Shown one piece after another: positions 31,260 through 39,457 of a stretch of 64,000 bases of DNA. The stretch lies in NCBI RefSeq assembly GCF_021401345.1, contig NZ_JACBGE010000019.1:52525-116524 (forward strand), written 5' to 3'. Position 1 is the stretch's first letter, and each line of letters opens with the position of its first letter. This DNA is from Hydrogenophaga sp. NFH-34 (lineage in GTDB: Bacteria; Pseudomonadota; Gammaproteobacteria; Burkholderiales; Burkholderiaceae_C). Both the position numbers and the translations under genes were made by a program. The notes below the pieces were generated by a model. The model made no database searches, was not told the origin of the DNA, and saw only the letters and a program-made list of their open reading frames with translations.

Positions 31260-32141
31260 TCACATCCAGTAGACCAGGATGTAAAGACCCAGCCAGACCA
31301 CGTCCACAAAGTGCCAGTACCAGGCCGCCCCTTCGAAGCCGAAATGGCGTTGCGGGGTGAAGTGGCCCTTCTGCAGACGCAGCGTGATGAACAGCAGCAT
31401 CAGCATGCCCACGAAAACGTGGAAGCCGTGGAAGCCGGTCAGCATGAAGAACGTGGAGCCGAAGATGCCCGAGCTGAGCTTGAGGTTCAGGTCGGCATAG
31501 GCGTGCGCATATTCATAGCCCTGCACGAACAGGAAGATCACACCGAGCAGCACCGTCATCCACATGAAGGCGATGGTCTTGGCGCGGTTGCCAGCCTGCA
31601 GCGCGTGGTGAGCGATGGTCAGCGTGACGCCCGAGGTCAGCAGAAGCGCGGTGTTGATGGTCGGCAACCAGAACGGACCGACGGTCTGGAAGGGCTCGAC
31701 GATGCCGCCCGGCGATGCCGTGGCGCCCGCCTGCGCGCTGGGCCAGATGGCCGAAAAGTCGGGCCAGAGCAGCGCGTTTTCGATGTTGCCCAGATTGGGA
31801 ATCGCCTGCACCCGTGCCCACCACAGCGCGGTGAAGAAGGCGCCGAAGAACATCACTTCGGAGAAGATGAACCAGCTCATGCTCCAGCGGAACGAGATGT
31901 CGATCTTGCGACCGTAGAGGCCGCCCTCGCTCTCACCCACGGCGTCGCGGAACCACTGGAACAGCACGATCAGCCAGAACGCCAGGCCGAAGACCAGCGA
32001 GTACATGCCCCATTGCGCGCCGTTGATCCACTGCCCCGCGCCCAGGATCACGAAGAACAGCCCCAGGGCAGCGAGCGCCGGATGGCGGGAGAGTCCAGGA
32101 ACAAAGTAATAAGGTGTGGTGCCGTGGGATGCTGCGGTCAT
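31260..32141 (-). CDS. ctaE: Cytochrome c oxidase subunit III
   Basis: Seven-helix subunit of the aa3 oxidase, 293 residues. Family tracts: YYFVPGLSRHP, MSWFIFSEVMFFGAFFTALWWAR, LTIAHHAL, FFMLTGFHGFHVFVGM and WYWHFVDVVWLGLYILVYW at the C-terminus. CAGGAG lies 7 bases before the ATG. Gene order on the minus strand is ctaC-ctaD-small ORF-cox11-DUF2970-ctaE. Confidence 0.97.
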   Translation of the reverse strand: MTAASHGTTPYYFVPGLSRHPALAALGLFFVILGAGQWINGAQWGMYSLVFGLAFWLIVLFQWFRDAVGESEGGLYGRKIDISFRWSMSWFIFSEVMFFGAFFTALWWARVQAIPNLGNIENALLWPDFSAIWPSAQAGATASPGGIVEPFQTVGPFWLPTINTALLLTSGVTLTIAHHALQAGNRAKTIAFMWMTVLLGVIFLFVQGYEYAHAYADLNLKLSSGIFGSTFFMLTGFHGFHVFVGMLMLLFITLRLQKGHFTPQRHFGFEGAAWYWHFVDVVWLGLYILVYWM

Positions 32142-32203
32142 GCTCGCTCCTGAATGCCTTCGCTTTTATGGTCTGTGAGAAATAAGGTCTGAGATCCGTG
32201 GCG

Positions 32204-32422
32204 TCACCCGCCGGCCACCCAGTTGACGATGCCCATGAGCAGGAGCACGAACAGGAAAGCCAGAACCACCCCCACCGCCATGATGTGCAGCGGGTTGAGG
32301 CGGGCAATGTCTTTTTGGTAGTCGGCCTGACGGCGCACGCCCAGGAAGCCCCAGAGCACGGCCTTGACCGTGTCTTTCAGGCTGCCTTTGCGTGCCGGCG
32401 GCGTGGGCTGTTGTGTGCTCAT
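32204..32422 (-). CDS. DUF2970 protein
   Basis: Small protein of 72 residues: a basic N-terminal half (KDTVKAVLWGFLGVRRQADYQKDI) and one C-terminal transmembrane helix (HIMAVGVVLAFLFVLLLMGIVNWV). DUF2970 proteins are commonly found between cox11 and ctaE; function unknown, probably oxidase assembly or stability. Its start overlaps the cox11 stop by 4 bp. Confidence 0.9.
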   Translation of the reverse strand: MSTQQPTPPARKGSLKDTVKAVLWGFLGVRRQADYQKDIARLNPLHIMAVGVVLAFLFVLLLMGIVNWVAGG

Positions 32423-33024
32423 ACAGCCCCCTGTGCGGCCGGAACTGGCGGGCGGGTCAACGTGGCCTGCGGCGCCGGCGGCGTCTGCATGCCGACTTCG
32501 AAGAAGGTGTAGGACAGCGTGATGGTCCGCACGTCCTTGGGCAGCTTCGGATCAATCACAAAAGCCACCGGCCACGACTTTTTCTCGCCCGGCGCCAGGG
32601 TGTACTGCGAAAAACAGAAACACTCCAGCTTGTTGAAATGGGCCTCCGACTGCTTGGGGGCATAGCTCGGAATGGCCTGCGCCGCCATGGTGCGGTTCTG
32701 GATGTTCTGGAACTCGTACATCACGGTCTTGAGCTCACCCGGGTGCACGTCGATCGACCGCATTTCGGGTTTGAAATGCCACGGACCACGGACATTGACG
32801 TCGAACTCCACCGTCACGGTGCGCGAGGTATCCACCTGGGTATTGGCCGGCAGACCTCGGGCCACGCCAGGAATCTGGCGCTCGGCCACCGCCAGCACGT
32901 TGATGCCCAGGGCATCGCAGATCGCACGGTACATCGGCACCAATGCGTAACCGAAGCCGAACATGCCCAGCGTGATCACGCCGAGCTTGCCGAGCATCTT
33001 CCAGTTTTCGCGGTGCAGTGCCAT
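32419..33024 (-). CDS. ctaG: Cox11/CtaG copper chaperone
   Basis: Copper insertion factor for the CuB centre of subunit I, 201 residues. One N-terminal transmembrane helix (MLGKLGVITLGMFGFGYALVPMYRAICDA) is followed by a periplasmic immunoglobulin-like domain. The copper-binding CFCF motif lies in NKLECFCFSQYTLAPGE, and DPKLPKDVRTITLSYTFF is also typical. Confidence 0.96.
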   Translation of the reverse strand: MALHRENWKMLGKLGVITLGMFGFGYALVPMYRAICDALGINVLAVAERQIPGVARGLPANTQVDTSRTVTVEFDVNVRGPWHFKPEMRSIDVHPGELKTVMYEFQNIQNRTMAAQAIPSYAPKQSEAHFNKLECFCFSQYTLAPGEKKSWPVAFVIDPKLPKDVRTITLSYTFFEVGMQTPPAPQATLTRPPVPAAQGAV

Positions 33025-33048
33025 GTCCGTCCGAGGTGGTCGCCGGCG

Positions 33049-33159
33049 TCAGCCGCCGAGCAGGGCCATCTTGCCCATGAAGCCCAGCAGGAAGATGAGC
33101 GCCACCGAGGCCAGGATCAGCCCGAGGCGAACATTCTTGCGGCGCAGGTCGTTGTCCAT
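33049..33159 (-). CDS. 36-residue cytochrome oxidase small assembly protein
   Basis: A tiny one-helix protein starting MDNDLRRKNVRLGL with the hydrophobic run ILASVALIFLLGFMGKMALL. It lies in the 155-bp gap between ctaD and cox11. Similar mini-ORFs in Burkholderiales oxidase operons are called 'cytochrome oxidase small assembly protein'. The open frame is longer, but only this part looks like a gene: the extension runs into ctaD. It is easily missed by gene finders. Confidence 0.75.
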   Translation of the reverse strand: MDNDLRRKNVRLGLILASVALIFLLGFMGKMALLGG

Positions 33160-33179
33160 AACGAGGTGTCCGATCCGGG

Positions 33180-34796
33180 TCAGCCCACCACGCGGGTGGC
33201 GGTGGCGTCCAGCTTGGGCGGGTTTTCGAAGGTGTGATGAGGCGCCGGCGACGGCACTTCCCATTCGAGGCCCACAGCGCCCTCCCAGGGCTTCTGCGGG
33301 GCCTTTTCACCCTTGCCGCGCATGGCCGGAACGACCACGAACAGGAAGAAGTAAACCTGTGCGAAACCGAAGAAGAAGGCCCCCACCGACGCGATCATGT
33401 TGAAGTCGGCGAACTGCATGGGGTAGTCGGCGTACCGGCGAGGCATGCCGGCCAGCCCCAGGAAGTGCATCGGGAAGAAGGTGATGTTGAACGAGATCAT
33501 CGACCACCAGAAATGGATCTTGCCGCGCGTTTCGCTGTACATCACGCCGGTCCACTTGGGCAGCCAGTAGTAGACGCCCGCAAACATGGCGAACAGGGAA
33601 CCGGCCACCAACACGTAGTGGAAGTGGGCCACCACGTAGTAGGTGTCCTGGAAGTTGATGTCGATGGGCGCCATCGACAGGATCAGGCCGGTGAAGCCAC
33701 CCATGGTGAACACGAAGATGAAGCCCACGGCCCACATCATCGGGGTCTCGAAGGTCATCGAACCCTTCCACATGGTCGCGATCCAGTTGAAGATCTTCAC
33801 GCCCGTGGGCACGGCGATCAGCATGGTCGAATACATGAAGAACAGTTGGCCCGTCACCGGCATGCCGGTGGTGAACATGTGGTGCGCCCACACGACGAAG
33901 GACAGGATGGCGATGGAGCCGGTGGCATACACCATGGAGGCGTAGCCGAACAGCTTCTTGCGCGAGAAGGTCGACACCACATGGCTCACGATGCCGAAAG
34001 CCGGCAAGATCATGATGTAGACCTCGGGGTGGCCGAAGAACCAGAAGATGTGCTGGTACATCACCGGGTCGCCGCCACCGGCGGGATTGAAGAAGCTGGT
34101 GCCGAAGTGGCGGTCGGTCAGCGTCATGGTGATGGCGCCAGCCAGCACGGGCATCACGGCGATCAGCAGGTAGGCGGTGATCAGCCAGGTCCAGGCGAAC
34201 ATGGGCATCTTCATCAGCGTCATGCCAGGTGCGCGCATGTTCAGGATGGTCACGATGATGTTGATCGAGCCCATGATGGAAGAGGCGCCCAGGATGTGCA
34301 TGGCGAAAATCGCCGCGTCCATCGACGGCCCCATCTGCAGCGTCAGCGGCGCGTACAGCGTCCAGCCGGCGGCGGGAGCACCACCAGGCATGAAGAACGA
34401 CAGCACGATGATCACGGCCGCCGGAATCATCAGCCAGAAGCTGAAGTTGTTCATGCGGGCGAAAGCCATGTCGGAAGCGCCGATCTGCAGCGGCAGCATC
34501 CAGTTCGCGAAGCCCACGAAGGCCGGCATGATGGCCCCGAACACCATGATGATGCCGTGCATGGTCGTGAGCTGGTTGAACAGCTCGGGGTTGACCAGTT
34601 GCAGGCCGGGCTGGAACAGTTCGGCCCGGATGCCCAGCGCCAGCACGCCGCCCACCATCAGCATGGTGAACGAGAACAGCAGGTACAGGGTGCCGATGTC
34701 CTTGTGGTTGGTCGCGAACACCCAGCGCCGCCAGCCGGCGGGCGCATGGTGGTGATCGTGGTCGTGCGCGTCGTGGTGGTCAAGCACTGCACTCAT
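33180..34796 (-). CDS. ctaD: Cytochrome c oxidase subunit I
   Basis: Catalytic subunit of the aa3-type proton-pumping oxidase, 538 residues, twelve helices. Heme a and a3/CuB ligands are visible: His in MHGIIMVFGAIMP, WFFGHPEVYIMILP (His-Tyr cross-link motif), VVWAHHMFTTGM (CuB His pair) and VVAHFHYVLVAGS (a3 and a His). The D- and K-channel residues around FANWMLP and the GHPEVY helix suit an A-type oxidase. AGGA lies about 8 bases before the ATG. Confidence 0.98.
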   Translation of the reverse strand: MSAVLDHHDAHDHDHHHAPAGWRRWVFATNHKDIGTLYLLFSFTMLMVGGVLALGIRAELFQPGLQLVNPELFNQLTTMHGIIMVFGAIMPAFVGFANWMLPLQIGASDMAFARMNNFSFWLMIPAAVIIVLSFFMPGGAPAAGWTLYAPLTLQMGPSMDAAIFAMHILGASSIMGSINIIVTILNMRAPGMTLMKMPMFAWTWLITAYLLIAVMPVLAGAITMTLTDRHFGTSFFNPAGGGDPVMYQHIFWFFGHPEVYIMILPAFGIVSHVVSTFSRKKLFGYASMVYATGSIAILSFVVWAHHMFTTGMPVTGQLFFMYSTMLIAVPTGVKIFNWIATMWKGSMTFETPMMWAVGFIFVFTMGGFTGLILSMAPIDINFQDTYYVVAHFHYVLVAGSLFAMFAGVYYWLPKWTGVMYSETRGKIHFWWSMISFNITFFPMHFLGLAGMPRRYADYPMQFADFNMIASVGAFFFGFAQVYFFLFVVVPAMRGKGEKAPQKPWEGAVGLEWEVPSPAPHHTFENPPKLDATATRVVG

Positions 34797-34837
34797 GTCG
34801 TTTTCCTTTGATGCTCAAATTCCTGGGTGCGGCGCGC

Positions 34838-36040
34838 TCACTGGCGGGCGGCGACCACTTCGGCGGGCTGCACGATCTGCTCGGTCTGGTTGGACCAGCT
34901 GTTCTTGGCGTAGGTCATCACCGCCGCCAGTTCGGTATCGGACAGCTGTTTCCAGGAAGGCATCGCCCCTCCGGCCGCGCCGTGCAGCAGCACCTGAATC
35001 ATCTTGGCGTGATCGGTATCGGTCACGATGGCCGAGCCGTCGAGCGGCTTGATCGGGCCGGCGCCCTTGCCGTTGGCCTGGTGGCAAGCTGCGCAGTTGG
35101 CGGCGTACACCGATTCGCCTCGCTTGACCAGATCGCTCAGCACCCAGACCTTGTTCGGATCGTCTGCGGCGGCAGCCATCTTCTTCTTCTCGCCATCAAC
35201 CCAGGCGGAATAGTCCTCGGCCGACAGCACCTTCACGTGGATGGGCATGTAAGCGTGTTCCTTGCCACACAGCTCAGCGCACTGGCCGTAGAAGTCACCG
35301 GTCTTTTCGGCACGGAACCAGGTATCGCGCACGAAGCCGGGGATCGCGTCCTGCTTGACGCCAAAGGCCGGCACCATCCAGGCATGAATCACGTCGTTGG
35401 CCGTGGTGATGACGCGGATCTTCTTGCCCACCGGCACCACCAGCGGGTTGTCGACCTTGAGCAGGTAGTCGTCGGTCGGGGCGGGTTTGCCGCTGTTGGA
35501 CATTTCGCGGTGGGTCACGTCGAGCGTGGACAGGAAGCCGATGCCCTCGCCTTCCCCCTTGAGGTAGTCGTAGCCCCACTTCCACTGCATGCCGGTGGCC
35601 TTGATGGTGATATCGCTGGCGGTGGTGTCCTTCTGCGCCACCAGCACCTTGGTGGCCGGCAGGGCCATGCCGATCACGATCAGCAGCGGCACGATGGTCC
35701 AGCCCAGCTCCACCCAGATCGGTTCGGGCAGCTCCTGCGCCTTGTGCCCCACCGACTTGCGGTGCTTGACGATGGAATAGAACATCACCCCGAACACCAG
35801 CACGAAGATGACGGTACAGATCACCAGCATGAACCAGTGCAGCCAGTGCTGCTCTTCGGCGATGCGGGTGGCGGGCGGCGCGAAGTTCAGCTGGTTGACG
35901 GCCGGGCCGCCCGGAAGGTCATTGACCCGGGCGTGGGCGGTCGCTCCCGCCCAGGCACCAAAACCGAGCACAGCCCCCGAAACCATCCCGTGCAGGCCCG
36001 ACAGTCGCCCACGCAGGGAACCAGCTGTTGTCTTCGTCAT
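34838..36040 (-). CDS. ctaC: Cytochrome c oxidase subunit II with fused cytochrome c
   Basis: Electron-entry subunit, about 400 residues. Signal peptide, two transmembrane helices, and a periplasmic cupredoxin with the CuA ligands in CAELCGKEHAYM. A C-terminal cytochrome c domain follows (heme motif CAACH in YAANCAACHQANG, Met ligand candidate in GAMPSWKQL), making this a caa3-like fusion. ATG 36040 or the in-frame GTG 36052 could start it. A perfect FNR box (36070-36083) lies 30-43 bp upstream of the start, so oxygen control is likely. Confidence 0.96.
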   Translation of the reverse strand: MTKTTAGSLRGRLSGLHGMVSGAVLGFGAWAGATAHARVNDLPGGPAVNQLNFAPPATRIAEEQHWLHWFMLVICTVIFVLVFGVMFYSIVKHRKSVGHKAQELPEPIWVELGWTIVPLLIVIGMALPATKVLVAQKDTTASDITIKATGMQWKWGYDYLKGEGEGIGFLSTLDVTHREMSNSGKPAPTDDYLLKVDNPLVVPVGKKIRVITTANDVIHAWMVPAFGVKQDAIPGFVRDTWFRAEKTGDFYGQCAELCGKEHAYMPIHVKVLSAEDYSAWVDGEKKKMAAAADDPNKVWVLSDLVKRGESVYAANCAACHQANGKGAGPIKPLDGSAIVTDTDHAKMIQVLLHGAAGGAMPSWKQLSDTELAAVMTYAKNSWSNQTEQIVQPAEVVAARQ

Positions 36041-36069
36041 ACTCACGTTCACCGCCTCAAATATAAGTA

Positions 36070-36083
36070 TTGATTTATATCAA
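36070..36083. promoter_or_regulatory. FNR/Anr box upstream of ctaC
   Basis: TTGATTTATATCAA, a perfect match to TTGAT-N4-ATCAA. Its centre is 36-48 bp from the possible ctaC start codons, which would place it on or close to the core promoter; that suits repression of the aa3 oxidase at low oxygen. Binding is inferred. Confidence 0.75.
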
Positions 36084-36132
36084 CCGATTAGAACAAACTT
36101 TCCCCGAATCGCCCTTCAGGGATAACCCACAT

Positions 36133-36615
36133 TCAGGCCATCCGCAATGCTTGGCGCATCTCATTGAGCAACACCGCGCGCTGGTCCGGGCGCAGAAAAC
36201 GCCCCACCCGCACGATCTGGGCGCCGGCTGCGACCTCCACCAGCCGCCCTTCGCCTTCGGCAGCCCTCAGGCGAACCCATTCCCTCACGAACTCGGCCCG
36301 ACGCATGCGACCGGCACTTTCCTGCTCCACCACCAAGCGCTGGCCATCCAGCCAGATGCGCTCGAAATCGGTGGCATGGCGGGCGTGCACCACAAAGGCC
36401 GTCCCGAGCACCAGCACTTCGAGCAACGCGAACGGCAATACCAGCACCGCCCCCTGCCACCAGAACAGACTGGCCACCAGCAACGAAGACAGCCCGACAA
36501 CCGCCAGCCCCGCCCCCAACTGCGCGGGTGTTGCCGAGCAGTTGCGCCGCATGAGCCAGCATCCGCCGGCCGCACCGGCGGGCGCTGCAGAAGCCTCCAG
36601 CTGCCCGACACCCAT
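36133..36615 (-). CDS. DUF2244 membrane protein
   Basis: A 160-residue protein with the DUF2244 pattern: RRNCSATPAQL, two adjacent hydrophobic helices (GAGLAVVGLSSLLVASLFWW and AVLVLPFALLEVLVLGTAFVV), then a soluble tail with RIWLDGQRLVVEQ and FVREWVRLR. Function unknown; DUF2244 genes often neighbour oxidase genes. ATG 36615 is preferred to the GTG at 36639. An FNR box is centred 70 bp upstream, a spacing that suits activation. The gene ends 93 bp before ctaC. Confidence 0.85.
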   Translation of the reverse strand: MGVGQLEASAAPAGAAGGCWLMRRNCSATPAQLGAGLAVVGLSSLLVASLFWWQGAVLVLPFALLEVLVLGTAFVVHARHATDFERIWLDGQRLVVEQESAGRMRRAEFVREWVRLRAAEGEGRLVEVAAGAQIVRVGRFLRPDQRAVLLNEMRQALRMA

Positions 36616-36677
36616 TGCTGACACCACCCAGAAAAACACCGGCTGTGACCGGTGAAGCAGAAGTCAACCTCGAAAGT

Positions 36678-36691
36678 TTGATTTATATCAA
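36678..36691. promoter_or_regulatory. FNR/Anr box upstream of the DUF2244 gene
   Basis: TTGATTTATATCAA, identical over all 14 bases (spacer included) to the ctaC box 608 bp away. It lies 70 bp upstream of the DUF2244 ATG, within the gap that follows the BioC-like gene. Confidence 0.75.
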
Positions 36692-36766
36692 TTGTAGCGG
36701 CGTCCGAAGCGGGTGCCGGCCCGGCCGGACACCTGGGCGACGCTGCCACCCGCGAGGGATGCGGGC

Positions 36767-37663
36767 TCAGCGCGGCGGACGCTGGCGCAACTGGTTGCGC
36801 ATCTCGTCGAGCGAGACGGTCTGGGTGCCACGGTCCTTGGGCACCGGCTTGTAGGCGTGGCCGTAGACGATTTCAAAGGTCATCTGCAGACGGCCGTCAT
36901 CGCCCCGCGGCAACCCCGACTCCAGCGCCTCCACCAGCGCTGCCCGTCCGCCCGGCGCCTGCAAACGGGGAGCGCGATCCGTGGACAGGTTGCGGCCCAG
37001 GGTGCGCAACTCATCCAGCAGCGCGGCGCCGCTGGAATAGGTGAGCACGATGCGCTCCATGTCCATCACGGGCTCGGCGAAGCCGCTTTGCACCAGCATG
37101 TCGCCCCAGTCGTGCATGTCGGTGAAGGCCTGGGCCGGCGGACGCCAGCCCCGGGCCGCGTACAGCGCGCGCAACTCGCGCAGCGTGTCCGGCCCCAGAC
37201 AGGAAAACATGAGGAAACCGTCGGTCCGGATCAGCCCCTGCCAACGGCGCAACAGCGCCTGAGGCTGCGGTTCGGCGTGCAACGCCAGGTTGGACCAGAG
37301 CATGCCCACCGTCTCGTCGGGCACCCAGGCGCGCGTGCGCGTGTCCCGGCGCAGCCACTGCGAAGGGTGCCAGGCCGGCCCCGGCCGGCGTGCGCCTGTG
37401 GCCGCGAGCGCGGCATCCAGGTGTTCGGCCCAGACCAGCGCCTGCGCCTGCGGCAAGCGCTCGACCAGTGCCGCATGCGCCCGCAGCCCCCCCAGCACCG
37501 GCTCCCAGTGCAACCAGCTGTCCGGCAGGGTGCGGAACCACCCCAGCCGGTCCATCATGCGCCGGGCCACCTCTTCGTGCAGCCAGGCACTGCCCTCGGC
37601 CGGGCGCCGCAACCAGCGGTGAGCGGCAAGCGCATCCAGACCAGGCACCTCCGACACGGGCAT
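36767..37663 (-). CDS. BioC-like SAM-dependent methyltransferase
   Basis: Class I methyltransferase-like protein of 298 residues resembling malonyl-ACP O-methyltransferase BioC. WLHEEVARRMMDRLGW is the usual opening helix, MLWSNLALHAEPQPQALLRRW and GLIRTDGFLMFSCLGPDTLRELR are BioC hallmarks, and HDWGDMLVQSGFAEPVMD precedes the C-terminal part. Oddly, the segment that should contain the glycine-rich SAM motif I (after HWEPVLGG) is weak, so activity is uncertain. No other bio genes are present. A GTG at 37687 is an alternative start. Confidence 0.78.
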   Translation of the reverse strand: MPVSEVPGLDALAAHRWLRRPAEGSAWLHEEVARRMMDRLGWFRTLPDSWLHWEPVLGGLRAHAALVERLPQAQALVWAEHLDAALAATGARRPGPAWHPSQWLRRDTRTRAWVPDETVGMLWSNLALHAEPQPQALLRRWQGLIRTDGFLMFSCLGPDTLRELRALYAARGWRPPAQAFTDMHDWGDMLVQSGFAEPVMDMERIVLTYSSGAALLDELRTLGRNLSTDRAPRLQAPGGRAALVEALESGLPRGDDGRLQMTFEIVYGHAYKPVPKDRGTQTVSLDEMRNQLRQRPPR

Positions 37664-37754
37664 TTCAGAAACAGACGGGGTGGACACGGCGCAGGGCAGA
37701 GGAAGAAGGAAAACGAACGGAACGGCAACGCCGGCCGGCCAGTATATTGGCCCC

Positions 37755-38522
37755 ATGTGGAGGATGTGGACACCCGCCCGGGAAGCCCTGGCCGGCACTT
37801 GCCAGGTCTGCGGCCGCTGGCCCGCCGCGCCGGTTTGCGCCGCCTGCGAACACCGTTTTGCCATACCCCGGCCGCGCTGCGAGCGCTGCGCCCTGCCGCT
37901 CCCGCCCAAGGCCGGCCCCCTCTGCGGCGAATGCCTTGCCTGCGCAGCCCACGATGGCCTGGACGCCTGTGAAGCCGCCGTGGACTACGCCTATCCCTGG
38001 GACGGCCTGGTCGCGCGCTTCAAATTCCGGGGCGAGCCGGCCTGGGCCGGCACCTTCGCCCGGCTCCTGCGCCGATCAGCACGGCTGAACACCTGGCTGC
38101 AGGAGGACGACCTGCTGGTACCCATTCCCGCCGATCCGCAACGCCTGGCCACCCGGGGCTACAACCCGGCCTGGAACCTGGCCAAGGCGCTGCGTCGCGG
38201 CAGCCCCTCGCCGGCCATCGACACGCTGCCCATGGGTCTGGTCCGTCTGGGCACGCCCCGCGCCCAGCACGACCTGCCGCGCGCCGAGCGCCTGCGCAAT
38301 GCCCGGGGCACCCTGGCCGCGCACCCGGAACACGCAGCGCGCCTGCATGGCCGGCGGGTGTTGCTGGTGGACGACGTCTGCACCACCGGCGCCACCCTGG
38401 AAGCCGCCGCGCAGGCCCTGCGTGCAGCCGGCGCCCGGTCGGTGCGCGCCTGCGTCTTTGCCCGCACACCCGATGATCGGGGCCTGCGCGCCGAAGCTCA
38501 CGAAACACGCGATACCCTGTGA
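37755..38522 (+). CDS. ComF family phosphoribosyltransferase-like protein
   Basis: A 255-residue protein with an N-terminal zinc-finger region (CQVCGRW, CAACEHRF, CERCALPL, CGECLAC) and a PRTase-type domain carrying VLLVDDVCTTGATLE, the PRPP-binding signature. ComF proteins assist uptake or processing of single-stranded DNA in transformation, though in many bacteria the role is unproven. ATG 37755 fits the conserved start. It is divergent from the BioC-like gene. Confidence 0.9.
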   Translation: MWRMWTPAREALAGTCQVCGRWPAAPVCAACEHRFAIPRPRCERCALPLPPKAGPLCGECLACAAHDGLDACEAAVDYAYPWDGLVARFKFRGEPAWAGTFARLLRRSARLNTWLQEDDLLVPIPADPQRLATRGYNPAWNLAKALRRGSPSPAIDTLPMGLVRLGTPRAQHDLPRAERLRNARGTLAAHPEHAARLHGRRVLLVDDVCTTGATLEAAAQALRAAGARSVRACVFARTPDDRGLRAEAHETRDTL

Positions 38523-38567
38523 GGAGGGCTTCGCCCGCGCGGCTATCATCGGCTGCACAGGGAGAGC

Positions 38568-38588
38568 AAAAAAACCAGTTCACTGGTT
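38568..38588 (-). terminator. Minus-strand hairpin with T tract
   Basis: AACCAG-TTCA-CTGGTT preceded by seven A on the plus strand, so the minus-strand transcript would form a 6-bp hairpin followed by U7. No minus-strand gene ends here; it could stop antisense read-through from the maoC-like side. Weak stem. Confidence 0.35.
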
Positions 38589-38627
38589 GCACAAGGGCCA
38601 TGCAGCCCCAGGGTTCGGCACGCCGGC

Positions 38628-39101
38628 ATGTTTCACATCGTCCTCGTTGAACCGGAGATCCCGCCCAACACCGGGAACGTGATCCGCCTGAGCGCGAACA
38701 CCGGCTGCACACTCCACCTGATCGAACCGCTGGGTTTTTCGATGGAAGACAAGCAGATGCGGCGCGCCGGCCTCGACTATCACGAATACGCCAGCGTGCA
38801 ACGCCACGCCAGCTGGCCCGACTTCGTGCAGCAGGCCCAACCCGACCCGTCCCGCCTGTTCGCGCTGACCACCCGAGGCAGCCACAACGCCTTCGAGCAG
38901 CGTTTCCAGCCCGGCGACTGGCTGGTCTTCGGGGCCGAAACCCGCGGTCTGCCGGAAACCCTGCGCGAATCGTTTCCGGCCTCGCAGCGGCTGCGCCTGC
39001 CGATGCGCCCAGGCCAGCGCAGCCTCAACCTATCGAACGCCGTGGCGGTGCTGGTTTTTGAAGCCTGGCGCCAACAGGGCTTTGCCGGCATGGGATCGTG
39101 A
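38628..39101 (+). CDS. trmL: TrmL, tRNA (cytidine/uridine-34-2'-O)-methyltransferase
   Basis: SPOUT-class methyltransferase of 157 residues modifying the wobble base of tRNA-Leu isoacceptors. The knot motifs are complete: FHIVLVEPEIPPNTGNVIRL at the N-terminus, LVFGAETRGLP, and LPMRPGQRSLNLSNAVAVLVFEAWRQ at the C-terminus. Its stop overlaps the next gene's possible GTG start. Confidence 0.95.
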   Translation: MFHIVLVEPEIPPNTGNVIRLSANTGCTLHLIEPLGFSMEDKQMRRAGLDYHEYASVQRHASWPDFVQQAQPDPSRLFALTTRGSHNAFEQRFQPGDWLVFGAETRGLPETLRESFPASQRLRLPMRPGQRSLNLSNAVAVLVFEAWRQQGFAGMGS

Positions 39102-39430
39102 AAGCCATGATCCGCACGCTGACCCGTCTGCTGCGTGCGCGCTTCCAGCGCGCCCAGAAGCCCCGGCGTTTCCCCACCGCCCGGGACATGTACCAGATCC
39201 GTGAAGCCATGCTCTCGGCCATGAACGACTGCGAAAGCAGCGGGGCCGACCGTCTGCGCCAGCGCCTCTACCAGGCCAGGGCGCCGCAGGAGCTCTGGCT
39301 GCTGCGCAACGACATCTACCAGCTCGTCTCCCAGCGGCACAGCCAGTCGGAAGCGGCCCAGCGCATCAACGCCCTGATGCCGGTCTTCGAAGGCTGGGTC
39401 GACGCCAAGCAGCTGCTGCGCATCAAATAG
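39098..39430 (+). CDS. Hypothetical protein after trmL
   Basis: A 110-residue basic, helix-rich protein I do not recognise. It has no transmembrane segment or signal peptide; the N-terminal 25 residues are strongly Arg-rich (TRLLRARFQRAQKPRRF), followed by predicted helices. The GTG at 39098 overlaps the trmL stop (GTGA); ATG 39107 is an alternative. Codon use matches the neighbours, and coupling to trmL supports a real gene. Confidence 0.65.
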   Translation: MKAMIRTLTRLLRARFQRAQKPRRFPTARDMYQIREAMLSAMNDCESSGADRLRQRLYQARAPQELWLLRNDIYQLVSQRHSQSEAAQRINALMPVFEGWVDAKQLLRIK

Positions 39431-39457
39431 CCGGCGACCACCCCGTCAGCCCCCCTT

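Noticed and set aside
33234..34811. His-rich open frame of 525 codons opposite ctaD
   Set aside because: The apparent His/Asp richness is the reverse complement of ctaD codons; no start signal or domain.
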